Origin: Erysipelotrichaceae bacterium
Lineage (GTDB): Bacteria; Bacillota_I; Bacilli_A; Erysipelotrichales; Erysipelotrichaceae
Length of the DNA: 53,695 nucleotides
Direction: 5' to 3'
NCBI GenBank assembly: GCA_030525525.1
Contig: JAUNEN010000009.1
Location: forward strand, 1-53,695
Position numbers and translations under genes: made by a program. Below, in pieces: positions 43,650 through 51,885 of this stretch (the stretch's first letter is position 1; the number at the start of each line of letters is the position of its first letter). Below the pieces are notes generated by a model. The model had not been told where the DNA came from. It was given only the letters and a program-made list of their open reading frames with translations, and searched no databases.

Positions 43650-43725
43650 TGGTGGAGGTTAACGGGCTCGAACCGCTGACCCTCTGCTTGTAAGGCAGAT
43701 GCTCTCCCAACTGAGCTAAACCTCC
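43650..43725 (-). tRNA. tRNA-Val (TAC)
   Basis: Acceptor GGAGGTT/AACCTCC, anticodon loop CTTACAA (TAC), T-loop TTCGAGC. CCA is encoded. First gene of the tRNA operon. Confidence 0.96.
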
Positions 43726-43749
43726 ATGCCTCTTAAAGAGTGCTCACAT

Positions 43750-43778
43750 ATATTAGCATACCCTCAAAACACCGTCAA
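43750..43778 (-). promoter_or_regulatory. Promoter of the tRNA operon
   Basis: Minus strand TTGACG (43773-43778), exactly 17-base spacer, TAATAT (43750-43755). It is the strongest sigma-A consensus seen in the window and lies 25 bases before tRNA-Val. Confidence 0.85.
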
Positions 43779-43908
43779 CAAAGTTTTTCAAAAAAATTTC
43801 TGCTTTTTGAACGGATGTTTTTCTGCCCTTTCTCATCATGCAGTGAACGGCAGGCTGAAGATAACAGATCATTGAAACGTGTTACAATAATGGTCGGAGG
43901 TCTTCCTC

Positions 43909-44346
43909 ATGGAAATTTGGAATTCACGATCTTTGGATAACAATCAGCGGTTTATTGCCGCTATCATAGCCGGGTTTGTCAGTGCTCTTGTATTAGGACT
44001 GGCATACGGCATTATCTACAGCCGTCTGCGCATTGTCATGTCTGTTCTTTATATCGGAATCGGATATGGTGTCGGCCATGCGGTCAGAAAGTTCGGCCGC
44101 GGCGTTCATAAGCGGTTTGCGGTTGTCGGCGCTCTGATGACTTTATTAGCAATTATGATCGGCGACTTCACAGCCATTGCCGGCTTCCCCGGTATTTTCA
44201 GATGGCTCATCACACCTGCATTATGGCCGCAGGTATTGAAGACATGGCTGATCATGAATCTTTCAACCAATATCAACAGTCTGCTCGGACTCCTGTTCAG
44301 GATCGCCGGTATTTATTTCGGCTATACAGAGTCCATAGTTCTTTAG
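43909..44346 (+). CDS. Hypothetical four-helix membrane protein
   Basis: 145 residues. Hydrophobic helices at about 16-35 (AAIIAGFVSALVLGLAYGII), 42-58, 70-90 (FAVVGALMTLLAIMIGDF) and 118-140. Between helices 2 and 3 is the motif GYGVGHAVRKFGRG, basic and probably cytoplasmic. I do not know the family's function. GTCGGAGG lies ahead of ATG 43909, with TGT-TACAAT as an extended -10. It is followed eight bases later by alr, so both share a transcript. Confidence 0.75.
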   Translation: MEIWNSRSLDNNQRFIAAIIAGFVSALVLGLAYGIIYSRLRIVMSVLYIGIGYGVGHAVRKFGRGVHKRFAVVGALMTLLAIMIGDFTAIAGFPGIFRWLITPALWPQVLKTWLIMNLSTNINSLLGLLFRIAGIYFGYTESIVL

Positions 44347-44354
44347 GAGGCATT

Positions 44355-45467
44355 ATGTACAGAAACACCTGGATGGAAGTCAATCTTGACGCAGTCGCGT
44401 CAAATGTCAGAAAACTGAAGCAGATCTGCGGCAAGCGGATTATTGCCGTTCTCAAAGCTGACGCATACGGCTGCGGCGACAGCCATGTTGCCAGAGCCGC
44501 CCTTGAAGCAGGAGCGGACATGCTTGCAGTTTCAAGTCTTGATGAAGCATTGATGTTACGGAATGAAGGCTATTCCGGAAAGCTTCTGATTCTTGGCGCA
44601 ACAGATCCCGCCGATGTCAGAATCATGATTGAAAATGATATTTCCGTACCTGCCTACTGTCCCGAATGGGTTGAATCGGTTCTTGCCAACAATCCTGCCG
44701 GATTAAAGATCCATATGAAAATAGATACCGGCATGAACCGGATCGGATTCAAGAATCACGATGAACTCAAAAATGCATTTGAGAGATTAAAGAATGCCGG
44801 CTGCGTCATGGAAGGAATCTTTACGCACTTCTGCTGTGCTGATTTTGACGAAGTCTTCACCAACATGCAGTATGACCGCTTCCGCGATGCCATCGAACTG
44901 CTCGATTATCCGTTTGAGTGGATTCATTGCGACAACTCGGACGCAACCGTCTGGTTCAGGGATGATCTTTCCAACGCCTGCCGCATCGGCATTTCGATCT
45001 ATGGAATCAACACCTATACAAAAGAACTGCGCCATCCGGTTTCCCTGCATACAACTGTCACGATGGTCAAGAAGATCAGACCCGGCGAAAAGATCGGCTA
45101 TGGGGCAACCTATACAGCCGCAAAAGAAGAAATCATCGCCACCCTTCCGATCGGATATGCGGATGGTTTCATCCGGGCAAACAAAGGCAGAAAAGTCTGG
45201 TGTGACGGAATGTTCTGTGAAGTTGTCGGAAACATCTGCATGGATCAGACAATGATCCGTCTGGAACACGAAGTTCCTCTGAACACACCGGTTGAAGTAT
45301 TCGGTCCCCATATCCATCTTGAAGATATGGCAGAAGAACTTCATACAATTCCTTACGAAATCATCTGTCTGATTTCCGGCCGTGTGACAAGAACCTACAT
45401 CTGGAAAGAGGAAGAAGAAATCGAAGAAAATGCCAGACTCCTCAAGTCAACCGCCATTGAAGTCTGA
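44355..45467 (+). CDS. alr: Alanine racemase
   Basis: 370-residue PLP enzyme that makes D-alanine for peptidoglycan. N-terminal WMEVNLDAVASNV and VLKADAYGCG with PLP Lys34; the second catalytic base is Tyr249 in IGYGATYTA; the C-terminal domain has GNICMDQTMI and YEIICLISGRVTR. The length is typical. ATG 44355 follows TTTAGGAGG, which itself overlaps the stop of the membrane-protein gene, so longer upstream readings are rejected. Confidence 0.96.
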   Translation: MYRNTWMEVNLDAVASNVRKLKQICGKRIIAVLKADAYGCGDSHVARAALEAGADMLAVSSLDEALMLRNEGYSGKLLILGATDPADVRIMIENDISVPAYCPEWVESVLANNPAGLKIHMKIDTGMNRIGFKNHDELKNAFERLKNAGCVMEGIFTHFCCADFDEVFTNMQYDRFRDAIELLDYPFEWIHCDNSDATVWFRDDLSNACRIGISIYGINTYTKELRHPVSLHTTVTMVKKIRPGEKIGYGATYTAAKEEIIATLPIGYADGFIRANKGRKVWCDGMFCEVVGNICMDQTMIRLEHEVPLNTPVEVFGPHIHLEDMAEELHTIPYEIICLISGRVTRTYIWKEEEEIEENARLLKSTAIEV

Positions 45468-45484
45468 CATTCAAAACTAACACA

Positions 45485-45520
45485 AGTGAGATTCATATCA
45501 TCATATGGATCTCATTTTTT
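45485..45520. terminator. Terminator between alr and the gene at 45512
   Basis: TGAGATTCATAT pairs with ATATGGATCTCA around CATC, then TTTTTT on the plus strand. It overlaps the end of the convergent minus-strand gene. Confidence 0.75.
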
Positions 45521-45940
45521 GATTTTCCGCTTCAGGGTCAGATCCATAGCTGAAAGAAGTCTGTTTTCTTCCTCAGCCATCCGCATGATCTCATCCCTGT
45601 TTTCAACCGTGCTTAAAGCTTCTTCCGCAGCCGCCGCATAGTCTCTTTTATGTGCATCGTTGAGCTTTTTCCATGGAATCCCTGCCATCGATCTGATTTT
45701 TTCTTCATCAAGCGGCAGTCTGCCCTGCTTCATTAATACAGCCAATACCGGATAGCCCGGATAAGACTGCCAGTATGTGGCAGGATCGCTTGATGCATAT
45801 TGATTTTCTTTCCACTCGACAAGATATGCCTTTGAACCGTCACTCGATGAGACTTCCGCATGATCTTCATGCATGATCACACGATCATCGGCAATTGCCG
45901 AGTAAGCTTCCAGAATCTTTTCTGCCGGCGGCATTTTCAT
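45512..45940 (-). CDS. Conserved hypothetical protein
   Basis: 142 residues, soluble. N-terminal part with alternating strands (DDRVIMHEDHAEVSSSDGSK and AYLVEWKENQY), then GYPVLAVLMKQGRLPLDEEK and MAGIPWKKLNDAHKRDYAAA, a helical tail. The GYPVLAVLM...IPWKKLN pattern recurs in other Bacillota as I recall, but I know of no function. Its ATG overlaps the stop of the metallophosphoesterase, so it is its operon partner. Confidence 0.65.
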   Translation of the reverse strand: MKMPPAEKILEAYSAIADDRVIMHEDHAEVSSSDGSKAYLVEWKENQYASSDPATYWQSYPGYPVLAVLMKQGRLPLDEEKIRSMAGIPWKKLNDAHKRDYAAAAEEALSTVENRDEIMRMAEEENRLLSAMDLTLKRKIKK

Positions 45941-46728
45941 TGTTTGTTTTCCTCCTTCGGTTTCAGCAGAATAAATCCGATTTCCGGATTGTTGTAAAGA
46001 CGGGGAATCCGTCCGTCAGCGGATGCCAGCCCTCTTGAGATATACATCAGATTTCCGTTCAGGTTATGAATTCCGTCCGCATATTTGGGAAAGAATCCCT
46101 GCTGCGGTCCGATGATTCCCTTCCATATAAAGGGAATGCGCCACTGACCGCCATGGACATGTCCGCAGATGATCAGAGGATAATCAATCTTTGAATAAAG
46201 ATCAATGTGATTGGGGCGGTGGGAAATCAGAATCCGGAAGCCTTCTTTTTCGGCCAGCTCATTGACTTCTTCCACACTCAGTACAGGCGTTCTTCCCGAA
46301 TCGCAAAGACCTGCAATCACAATGTCTTCATTGAACCGCTCTCCCTGATCTTCCAGCACATGAACGCCCATCTTTCTCATTCTGTCGCGGAACTCATCCA
46401 TTTCCGGCAGATAGTTGTCATGATTGCCGGAAGTGAAATAAACCGTTCTGTTCTGAAGCGCTCTGATCAGATCGAAGCTGACGTCATAATTTCTTCCTGT
46501 ATCAAAGAGATCTCCCGAAATCACAACAAAATCAGGATTTTCTTCATCGATAATCTTTTTGATTCTGCTCTGCCCTTTTCCAAAGGGACGGCAGTGTAGA
46601 TCAGAAAGAACACAGACTTTCACAGGCCTGTGAATCTTTTCGGATTCAATCTCATCTTTTCTGATGTCAATCTTATAGGGAAGTCCTGAAAGAAATATGA
46701 CAAGCAGAACTCCAAGGATATACAGCAT
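45937..46728 (-). CDS. Membrane-anchored metallophosphoesterase (YkuE/YaeI type)
   Basis: 263 residues. An N-terminal hydrophobic segment (YILGVLLVIFLSGLP) is followed by the calcineurin-like fold with all metal motifs: SDLH (DxH), ISGDLFD (GDxxD), SGNHDN (GNHD), ILISHRP and CGHVHGGQW. This order fits YkuE/YaeI enzymes, some of which act on lipid phosphates such as UDP-diacylglucosamine-like substrates; the substrate here is not known. GGAGGC is unusually close to ATG 46728. It precedes the hypothetical gene at 45512. Confidence 0.88.
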   Translation of the reverse strand: MLYILGVLLVIFLSGLPYKIDIRKDEIESEKIHRPVKVCVLSDLHCRPFGKGQSRIKKIIDEENPDFVVISGDLFDTGRNYDVSFDLIRALQNRTVYFTSGNHDNYLPEMDEFRDRMRKMGVHVLEDQGERFNEDIVIAGLCDSGRTPVLSVEEVNELAEKEGFRILISHRPNHIDLYSKIDYPLIICGHVHGGQWRIPFIWKGIIGPQQGFFPKYADGIHNLNGNLMYISRGLASADGRIPRLYNNPEIGFILLKPKEENKQ

Positions 46729-46745
46729 GCCTCCATCATAACACG

Positions 46746-46772
46746 AAAAAAGGAACCGGTAGTTCCGGTTCC
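46746..46772 (-). terminator. Intrinsic terminator of the ROK kinase gene
   Basis: GGAACCGG-AACTA-CCGGTTCC on the minus strand followed by six Ts. Confidence 0.9.
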
Positions 46773-46788
46773 CTGTATGGAGTTTAAC

Positions 46789-47688
46789 TCAGCAGCCCTG
46801 GCTCTTCGGCAGCATCGCAGCGCCGACGATTCCCGGCTCTTCCAGTGCAGCCAGCACGAACGGTGTGTCATAAACAGCTGTATGGGACATTGCCTTGTAC
46901 TGTTCGATGACGCCCGGCAGGAACTTGTCAGCAGACTTCATCATACCGCCGCCCAGAACAAAGATATCAGGATCGCATACGCATGCGATGGTAGCGAAAT
47001 ACTGACCGAGGTCCTGTTCAAACTGCTGAACAGCAGCCACAGCAGCCGGATCGCCTTCTTCAGCTTTTTCAAAAACAACACCTGTGTGCTCGATTTTCGT
47101 GCCGGATTCCTTCTCATATTTTCTCTTGAGACCTGTTCCGGAAGCTTCGTTTTCGATTGCACCGACATTGAGGTAGTTGATCTTCTCACGGTTGCGGTCA
47201 ATGATGATATTTGCGACTTCGCCGCCGAATCCGTGCTTGCCTGAAACAGTCTTTCCGTCAACGACAAGGCATCCGCCGATACCGGTGGAGATGGTTGTGT
47301 AGAAGACATAGTTCAGACCTTTGCCTGCACCGACAAGAGCTTCTGCAAGAGCAGCGACGTTGGCGTCATTGTCGAGGAATGCCGGCATTCCGAATTCCTT
47401 CTTCATTTCATCCGCAAACGGATATCCTGCAAATCCGGGAAGGTTTGTGGAAAGAACCATGCAGCCGGCTTTTGTGTCAACCGGACCCGGGACACCGATA
47501 CCGATGCCTGAGCATTCCTTCCAGTCAGGGATTTCGCGGACAAGTGCCTTGATGTTTGCCATGACTTTTGCAGGTCCTTCCTGGCCATAGGAAGGTCCTT
47601 TGACCTGAGCCAGAATCTGACCGTCTTCAGTGATCTTTGCAACACGTACGTTTGTGCCGCCAAGGTCAATACCGAGATAACATTTCAT
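46789..47688 (-). CDS. ROK-family sugar kinase, glucokinase-like, without the zinc motif
   Basis: 299 residues. ATP-binding phosphate-1 motif GIDLGGTNVRVA; catalytic Asp in FLDNDANVAAL; glycine-rich STGIGGCLVVDGK. Normal ROK kinases then have GEIGHM...CxCGxxGCLE; here the stretch is GGEVANIIID...INYLNVGAIENEASG, so both the zinc His and the cysteine motif are lacking. The C-terminal DPDIFVLGGGMM is normal. It is still likely to phosphorylate glucose or a related hexose in the cytosol. AGGAGG is ten bases upstream and a good promoter (47726-47754) precedes. Confidence 0.87.
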   Translation of the reverse strand: MKCYLGIDLGGTNVRVAKITEDGQILAQVKGPSYGQEGPAKVMANIKALVREIPDWKECSGIGIGVPGPVDTKAGCMVLSTNLPGFAGYPFADEMKKEFGMPAFLDNDANVAALAEALVGAGKGLNYVFYTTISTGIGGCLVVDGKTVSGKHGFGGEVANIIIDRNREKINYLNVGAIENEASGTGLKRKYEKESGTKIEHTGVVFEKAEEGDPAAVAAVQQFEQDLGQYFATIACVCDPDIFVLGGGMMKSADKFLPGVIEQYKAMSHTAVYDTPFVLAALEEPGIVGAAMLPKSQGC

Positions 47689-47725
47689 GATGAATGATCC
47701 TCCTTAAAAATTTTTCTCTGATCTC

Positions 47726-47754
47726 ATTTTATATTTACTGAAATTCAAAAGCAA
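47726..47754 (-). promoter_or_regulatory. Promoter of the ROK kinase gene
   Basis: Minus strand TTGCTT (47749-47754), 17-base spacer, TAAAAT (47726-47731). Confidence 0.65.
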
Positions 47755-47771
47755 CTGCCCTGTCATCACAA

Positions 47772-47811
47772 CTGACATCACTTCTCAGTCTGCTATAATA
47801 ACTGCAGTTAT
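47772..47811 (+). promoter_or_regulatory. Extended -10 promoter with palindromic operator over the tetR start
   Basis: CTGACA (47772-47777), 16-base spacer, TGC-TATAAT (47791-47799). The start codon is only 11 bases below, implying a leader of a few bases. A perfect 14-base palindrome ATAACTGCAGTTAT (47798-47811) covers the end of the -10 and the first bases of the gene, a likely autoregulatory operator. Confidence 0.6.
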
Positions 47812-48376
47812 GACTCACACAGGCAGAAGTGAAAAGACGAAATACAGACTTGCCGAAGCGCTCAAGGAATGCATGAAAACAACTCCGTTTGAGGATATTA
47901 CCGTCAAGCAGGTTGTCTCCGTATGCGGCGTCACAAGGCAGACATTCTACCGGAATTTTCTTGATCTGAATGATCTTGTCCAATGGTATTTCAACATCAT
48001 TCTTGATGAATCATTCCGTCAGATGGGAAGCGGTGAAACCGTTTATGACGGACTGGTCAGAAAGTTTGAATACATCCATGAAGAACATCTCTTCTTTTCC
48101 GCCGCCTTCTCAACCGATTCTTCAAACAATCTGAGAGAACATGACTTCCGCATGATCCTGGATTTCTACCGCAACCTGATCCGTGAAAAAACAGGCAGCG
48201 ATCCTTCGGAGACAATCGATGCATTGCTTGAGATGTACTGTCAGTCATCCGTCTATATGACCGTCAAATGGGTCCTGAACGGAAACCGTGAAAGTGAGAG
48301 CCGGCTGGCTGAGCTGATGATCGAGGCAATGCCGGAAAAACTGAAGGAACTCTTCAAAGAACTTGAGTTAATCTAG
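47810..48376 (+). CDS. TetR-family regulator (DhaS-like)
   Basis: 188 residues. N-terminal HTH KYRLAEALKECMKTTPFEDI then TVKQVVSVCGVTRQTFYRNF, typical of TetR regulators with the ETF-Y-NF ending. The C-terminal half (YHEEHLFFSAAFSTDSSNNL-like helices and the end MPEKLKELF) resembles the DhaS/TetR_C_8 group. No Shine-Dalgarno; the ATG lies inside a palindrome directly below the -10 box. It precedes a FucO-like dehydrogenase but is separated from it by a terminator, so regulation of that gene is possible, not shown. Confidence 0.85.
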   Translation: MTHTGRSEKTKYRLAEALKECMKTTPFEDITVKQVVSVCGVTRQTFYRNFLDLNDLVQWYFNIILDESFRQMGSGETVYDGLVRKFEYIHEEHLFFSAAFSTDSSNNLREHDFRMILDFYRNLIREKTGSDPSETIDALLEMYCQSSVYMTVKWVLNGNRESESRLAELMIEAMPEKLKELFKELELI

Positions 48377-48414
48377 AACGTTACAAATTCGTGTTAGTGT
48401 AACGTTCTTTTTTT
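48375..48414 (+). terminator. Intrinsic terminator of the TetR gene
   Basis: AGAACGTTACA (48375-48385) pairs with TGTAACGTTCT (48398-48408), followed by six Ts. Confidence 0.9.
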
Positions 48415-48432
48415 AGGGAAAGCGTAATAAAA

Positions 48433-48455
48433 TATACTTGTTAAAAAATTAACAG
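48433..48455. promoter_or_regulatory. Rex-box-like operator overlapping the fucO -10
   Basis: TTGTTAAAAAATTAACAG (48438-48455) matches the clostridial Rex consensus TTGTTAA-N4-TTAACAA except for the last base. A TATACT (48433-48438) -10 candidate touches its left edge, so a bound repressor would block transcription. Rex responds to the NADH/NAD+ ratio, fitting control of an alcohol dehydrogenase. The rex gene is not in this window. Confidence 0.65.
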
Positions 48456-48466
48456 GAGGAGTTAAT

Positions 48467-49618
48467 ATGGCTAACAGATTCATCTTAAATGAAACATCCT
48501 ATCATGGCTCAGGTGCGATCAACGAAATCGTTACAGAATTCAACGCACGCGGTTTCAAGAAAGCATTTGTTGCTTCAGATCCTGACCTTGTCAAATTCGG
48601 TGTCACCGCAAAAGTCACAGACCTTCTTGACAAAGCAGGCATCGCTTACGAACTCTATTCCAACATCCAGCCCAACCCGACAATCGAAAACGTTCAGTCA
48701 GGTGTCAAGGCATTTGCTGAAGCAGGCGCTGATATGATCATCGCAATCGGCGGCGGTTCATCCATGGACACATCCAAGGCAATCGGCATCATCAACACAA
48801 ACCCTGAATTCGCTGATGTCAGAAGTCTGGAAGGCGTTGCTCCGACAAAGAACCCCTGCACACCGATCTTCGCTGTTCCGACAACAGCCGGCACAGCTGC
48901 TGAAGTTACAATCAACTATGTCATCACAGACCCGGAAAACAAGAGAAAGTTCGTCTGTGTCGACGCTCATGATATTCCTGTCATCGCATTCGTTGACCCG
49001 GATATGATGAACTCCATGCCGAAGGGCCTGACAGCTGCTACAGGTATGGACGCTCTGACACATGCAATCGAAGGCTACATCACAGCCGGCGCATGGGAAC
49101 TGTCCGATATGTTCCACATCAAGGCCATCCAGATCATCGCAAGAAGCTTAAGAGCTGCTGTTGCCAATGATCCGAAGGGCAGAGAAGACATGGCTCTTGC
49201 ACAGTATATCGCAGGTATGGGCTTCTCAAATGTAGGTCTCGGTGTTGATCACTCCATGGCTCACACACTGTCCGCTTACTATGGAATGCCTCATGGAAAG
49301 GCTTGCGCAACTCTGTTACCGACAGTTATGGCTTACAATGCTGAATGCACAGGCGAAAAGTACAGAGACATCGCTGACGCATTCGGAGTTGAAGGCGCTT
49401 ATACAATGCCGCTTGAAGAAGCACGCACTGCTGCAGTCGCTGCTGTCAGGAAACTCGGTGAAGATGTCGGCATCGAAATGAGCCTCAAGAATGTCGTGCC
49501 GATGGAAGACGTTGACGCTCTGTCCGCTGACGCTCTCAAGGATGCCTGCACACCGGGCAACCCGAAGCCTGTCACAGTTGAAGACATCAAAGAGATGTTC
49601 CTCAGCCTGATGAAATAA
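48467..49618 (+). CDS. fucO: Iron-containing alcohol dehydrogenase, FucO (lactaldehyde reductase) type
   Basis: 383 residues, type III alcohol dehydrogenase that reduces lactaldehyde or another short aldehyde with NADH. It follows E. coli FucO closely: MANRFILNETSYHG start, IAIGGGSSMDTSKA (nucleotide loop GGGSxxD), PTTAGTAAEVTINYVITD. The metal ligands are all kept: Asp195, His199, His262 and His276 (GMDALTHAIEG, DHSMAHTLSAYYGMPHG). CAGGAGGAG precedes ATG. No other fucose or rhamnose genes are here, so it may serve general NADH disposal; the Rex-like operator supports this. Confidence 0.92.
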   Translation: MANRFILNETSYHGSGAINEIVTEFNARGFKKAFVASDPDLVKFGVTAKVTDLLDKAGIAYELYSNIQPNPTIENVQSGVKAFAEAGADMIIAIGGGSSMDTSKAIGIINTNPEFADVRSLEGVAPTKNPCTPIFAVPTTAGTAAEVTINYVITDPENKRKFVCVDAHDIPVIAFVDPDMMNSMPKGLTAATGMDALTHAIEGYITAGAWELSDMFHIKAIQIIARSLRAAVANDPKGREDMALAQYIAGMGFSNVGLGVDHSMAHTLSAYYGMPHGKACATLLPTVMAYNAECTGEKYRDIADAFGVEGAYTMPLEEARTAAVAAVRKLGEDVGIEMSLKNVVPMEDVDALSADALKDACTPGNPKPVTVEDIKEMFLSLMK

Positions 49619-49641
49619 TCATCAGAAACAAACAGATACTG

Positions 49642-49676
49642 AAAACGTACCGGTTTAATCAGCCGGTACGTTTTTT
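49642..49676. terminator. Terminator between fucO and mtnN
   Basis: AAACGTACCGG pairs with CCGGTACGTTT, with T tracts on both strands. It overlaps the end of mtnN. Confidence 0.9.
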
Positions 49677-50377
49677 CATTCCATATTTTCAATCATATAG
49701 CGCACACAGAGCGAACTTGTGCGGGCAGCTTTTTCAGCGAAGATTTCAAAGGAGACTTCTTCCGAATCATCCGCCTTGTCCGAAATTGCCCGTATGATGA
49801 CAAAGGGAATCTGATTCAGATGGCATACCTGGGCAATCGCCGCCCCTTCCATCTCGGCGCAATAGCCGCCGAAGTTTTCAATGATTCTTCTTTTATCTTC
49901 TTTTGAAGCGATGAACTGATCACCTGAACAGACCCTTCCTTCAAAGACACCTGTATCTGCAGAAACCGCATGGATTGCTTCAGCCGCTTTGGCTCTTAAT
50001 GTTTCATCCGCTTTGAATGCATAGAGACCTGTATAGGGAATTTCCCCTTTTGCAAAGCCGATCGGTGAAACATCAAAGTCATGCTGGACAGCATCGGTTG
50101 AGATCACGACATCGCCGATATTGATCTCGTTGTTCAGTGATCCGGCAGCCCCGGTATTGATGATGTGCGTGCAATGGAAGAGACTGATCAGAATCTCTGC
50201 ACAGACACCTGCATTCACTTTGCCCATGCCGCACTGCACAACGACTGCCTCTTTGCCATAGAGTGTACCCTGTGTAAATGTCATTGCCGCAAGTGTCACA
50301 TTCTCTGTGACATTCATTGCCTTTTTCAGATCAGCGACTTCACTTTCCATCGCTCCGATGATTCCGTATTTGTTCAT
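49676..50377 (-). CDS. mtnN: 5'-methylthioadenosine/S-adenosylhomocysteine nucleosidase
   Basis: 233 residues, full length. N-terminal YGIIGAMESEV with the catalytic Glu11, INTGAAGSLN, and the catalytic Asp in FVIIRAISDKAD; AEMEGAAIAQVCH is the substrate strand. It cleaves adenine from MTA, SAH and 5'-deoxyadenosine, recycling methionine-cycle by-products; this links to the two OAH sulfhydrylases and to the radical SAM enzyme in the window. It starts almost on the stop of the MATE gene, with GAAGGAG ahead, so the pair is an operon. Confidence 0.95.
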   Translation of the reverse strand: MNKYGIIGAMESEVADLKKAMNVTENVTLAAMTFTQGTLYGKEAVVVQCGMGKVNAGVCAEILISLFHCTHIINTGAAGSLNNEINIGDVVISTDAVQHDFDVSPIGFAKGEIPYTGLYAFKADETLRAKAAEAIHAVSADTGVFEGRVCSGDQFIASKEDKRRIIENFGGYCAEMEGAAIAQVCHLNQIPFVIIRAISDKADDSEEVSFEIFAEKAARTSSLCVRYMIENME

Positions 50378-50378
50378 A

Positions 50379-51800
50379 TCAGCTTTTCACTCCTTCTTTC
50401 AGATTCAGCCATTTTTCCCGTTTGAGACGGATTAAGAAGAAAATACCGCGGCAGCTGAGTTCCGCCGCCATTGCAATCCACACGCCGTCAAGACCCATAC
50501 TCTGTGAAAGAAACCAGGCAAGCGTCAGACGGATTCCCCACATGGAGAACAGATTGATGATGCCGGGCACCATCGTATCCCCTGCCCCGCGCAATGCCCC
50601 GGTTACAACGATACTTGCCGCAAACAGAGGCTCGGCAAACAATTCATAGCGAAGCACTCTGATGCCAAGCGTCTGCACCTCTTTGACCGGTGTCAGAAAT
50701 GCAAAGACATAAGGACAGAGCATATACATGGCAGCGCCTGTAAATGTCATGACAAAAATACCTGCCGCTACACTCAGCCACGCAAACGAGCGGCTGAGAT
50801 CCTTTCGTTTTGCGCCGATCGTCTGACCGACAAGAGCCGTTGAAGCCTGGGCAATTCCATATCCCGGCATATAGCAGATCGATTCTGCCGTCACCGCAAA
50901 TGAGTGGGCAGCGATTGCCACCGTTCCCAGCGGCGCAATGATCATCGTCGAAACAATCTGGGCAAAGCTGAGAGCTGAACTTTCAAGCGCCATCGGAATT
51001 CCGATCCGGCATGCTTTGGAAAGCACATCCTTCTGCACCATCCATCCTTCATCACTGTATTTCAATGCAAGCACCGGCGATTTCACGCCTGCATGCAGAA
51101 TCAATAATACCGTGCAGAGAAGAACCGAAAGAGACGTTCCGAGCTGTGCCCCAAGTACGCCGAGTCCTGCCCCGGGCATCCATAGATTCAGAGAACCGAT
51201 TGTGACTGTTCTTGAAGGAAAGATCAGAAAGTAATTGAAGACAACATCAAGCAGACACATGAATGTGAACAGAATTGACGGTGTTTTCATATCACCCGAA
51301 CATTGCAGCATATTTGCCCCGAGCCGGTTAAGCTGACGGACCGGGATGAAAATACAGAAACAGAAAAGATATGCGACCGCATCCTTCCATAAAGATTCTT
51401 CCGCCCCAAGCCAGGCGGGCAGATGCCTTGAAATCAATGCGCCGATGAACGCAAGTACCAGTGAAAATAACAGCGATGCCAGAAGAGACTGTTTGAACAG
51501 TGAAGAAGCTTTCTTTCTGTCCCCGGCGCCGACCGCATGCGCAGCCTGAACCGAAAAGCCCGAAGCGGCAGCGCCTAACATTCCGCCGAGCAGCCAGGTG
51601 GATGAAGAAACAAGGCCGATCGAAGCACTGGCAGAAGCGCCGAGTACGCCGACCATTGCAGCGTCGATATATTGCATGATGATATCGGAGATCTGGGCAA
51701 GAATTCCCGGGATTGAAAGTCTTGCGACAATCGAAATCTTTTCCTTCAGTCCGAAGACTTCCTGATTCATCATTTTTTCAGATAAATTCATCACAGACAT
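50379..51800 (-). CDS. MATE-family multidrug/sodium exporter
   Basis: 473 residues with about twelve membrane helices in two homologous halves. Characteristic segments are SIPGILAQISDIIMQYIDAA, LNRLGANMLQCSGDMKTP in the first half, and MALESSALSFAQIVSTMIIA and LFAEPLFAASIVVTGALRGA (the GxLRGAGDT motif) in the second. Exports cationic drugs or metabolites with Na+ or H+. The first ATG (51800) has no ribosome binding site and lies seven bases below TGT-TATAAT; Met4, Met10 or Met11 are other starts. It is cotranscribed with mtnN. Confidence 0.9.
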   Translation of the reverse strand: MSVMNLSEKMMNQEVFGLKEKISIVARLSIPGILAQISDIIMQYIDAAMVGVLGASASASIGLVSSSTWLLGGMLGAAASGFSVQAAHAVGAGDRKKASSLFKQSLLASLLFSLVLAFIGALISRHLPAWLGAEESLWKDAVAYLFCFCIFIPVRQLNRLGANMLQCSGDMKTPSILFTFMCLLDVVFNYFLIFPSRTVTIGSLNLWMPGAGLGVLGAQLGTSLSVLLCTVLLILHAGVKSPVLALKYSDEGWMVQKDVLSKACRIGIPMALESSALSFAQIVSTMIIAPLGTVAIAAHSFAVTAESICYMPGYGIAQASTALVGQTIGAKRKDLSRSFAWLSVAAGIFVMTFTGAAMYMLCPYVFAFLTPVKEVQTLGIRVLRYELFAEPLFAASIVVTGALRGAGDTMVPGIINLFSMWGIRLTLAWFLSQSMGLDGVWIAMAAELSCRGIFFLIRLKREKWLNLKEGVKS

Positions 51801-51816
51801 GGCTCACATTATAACA
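51801..51816 (-). promoter_or_regulatory. Extended -10 promoter abutting the MATE start
   Basis: Minus strand TGT-TATAAT with the hexamer at 51808-51813, only seven bases before ATG 51800. Transcription would begin at about the start codon. Confidence 0.55.
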
Positions 51817-51851
51817 CCGATTCCGTTCATTTCATCCTTGAGACTCTCTGA

Positions 51852-51880
51852 TTGAAAAAGCGGTCATCCGACCGCTTTGA
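51852..51880 (-). terminator. Intrinsic terminator of the MscS-type channel gene
   Basis: AAAGCGGTC-GGAT-GACCGCTTTTTC on the minus strand. Confidence 0.85.
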
Positions 51881-51885
51881 CATGC

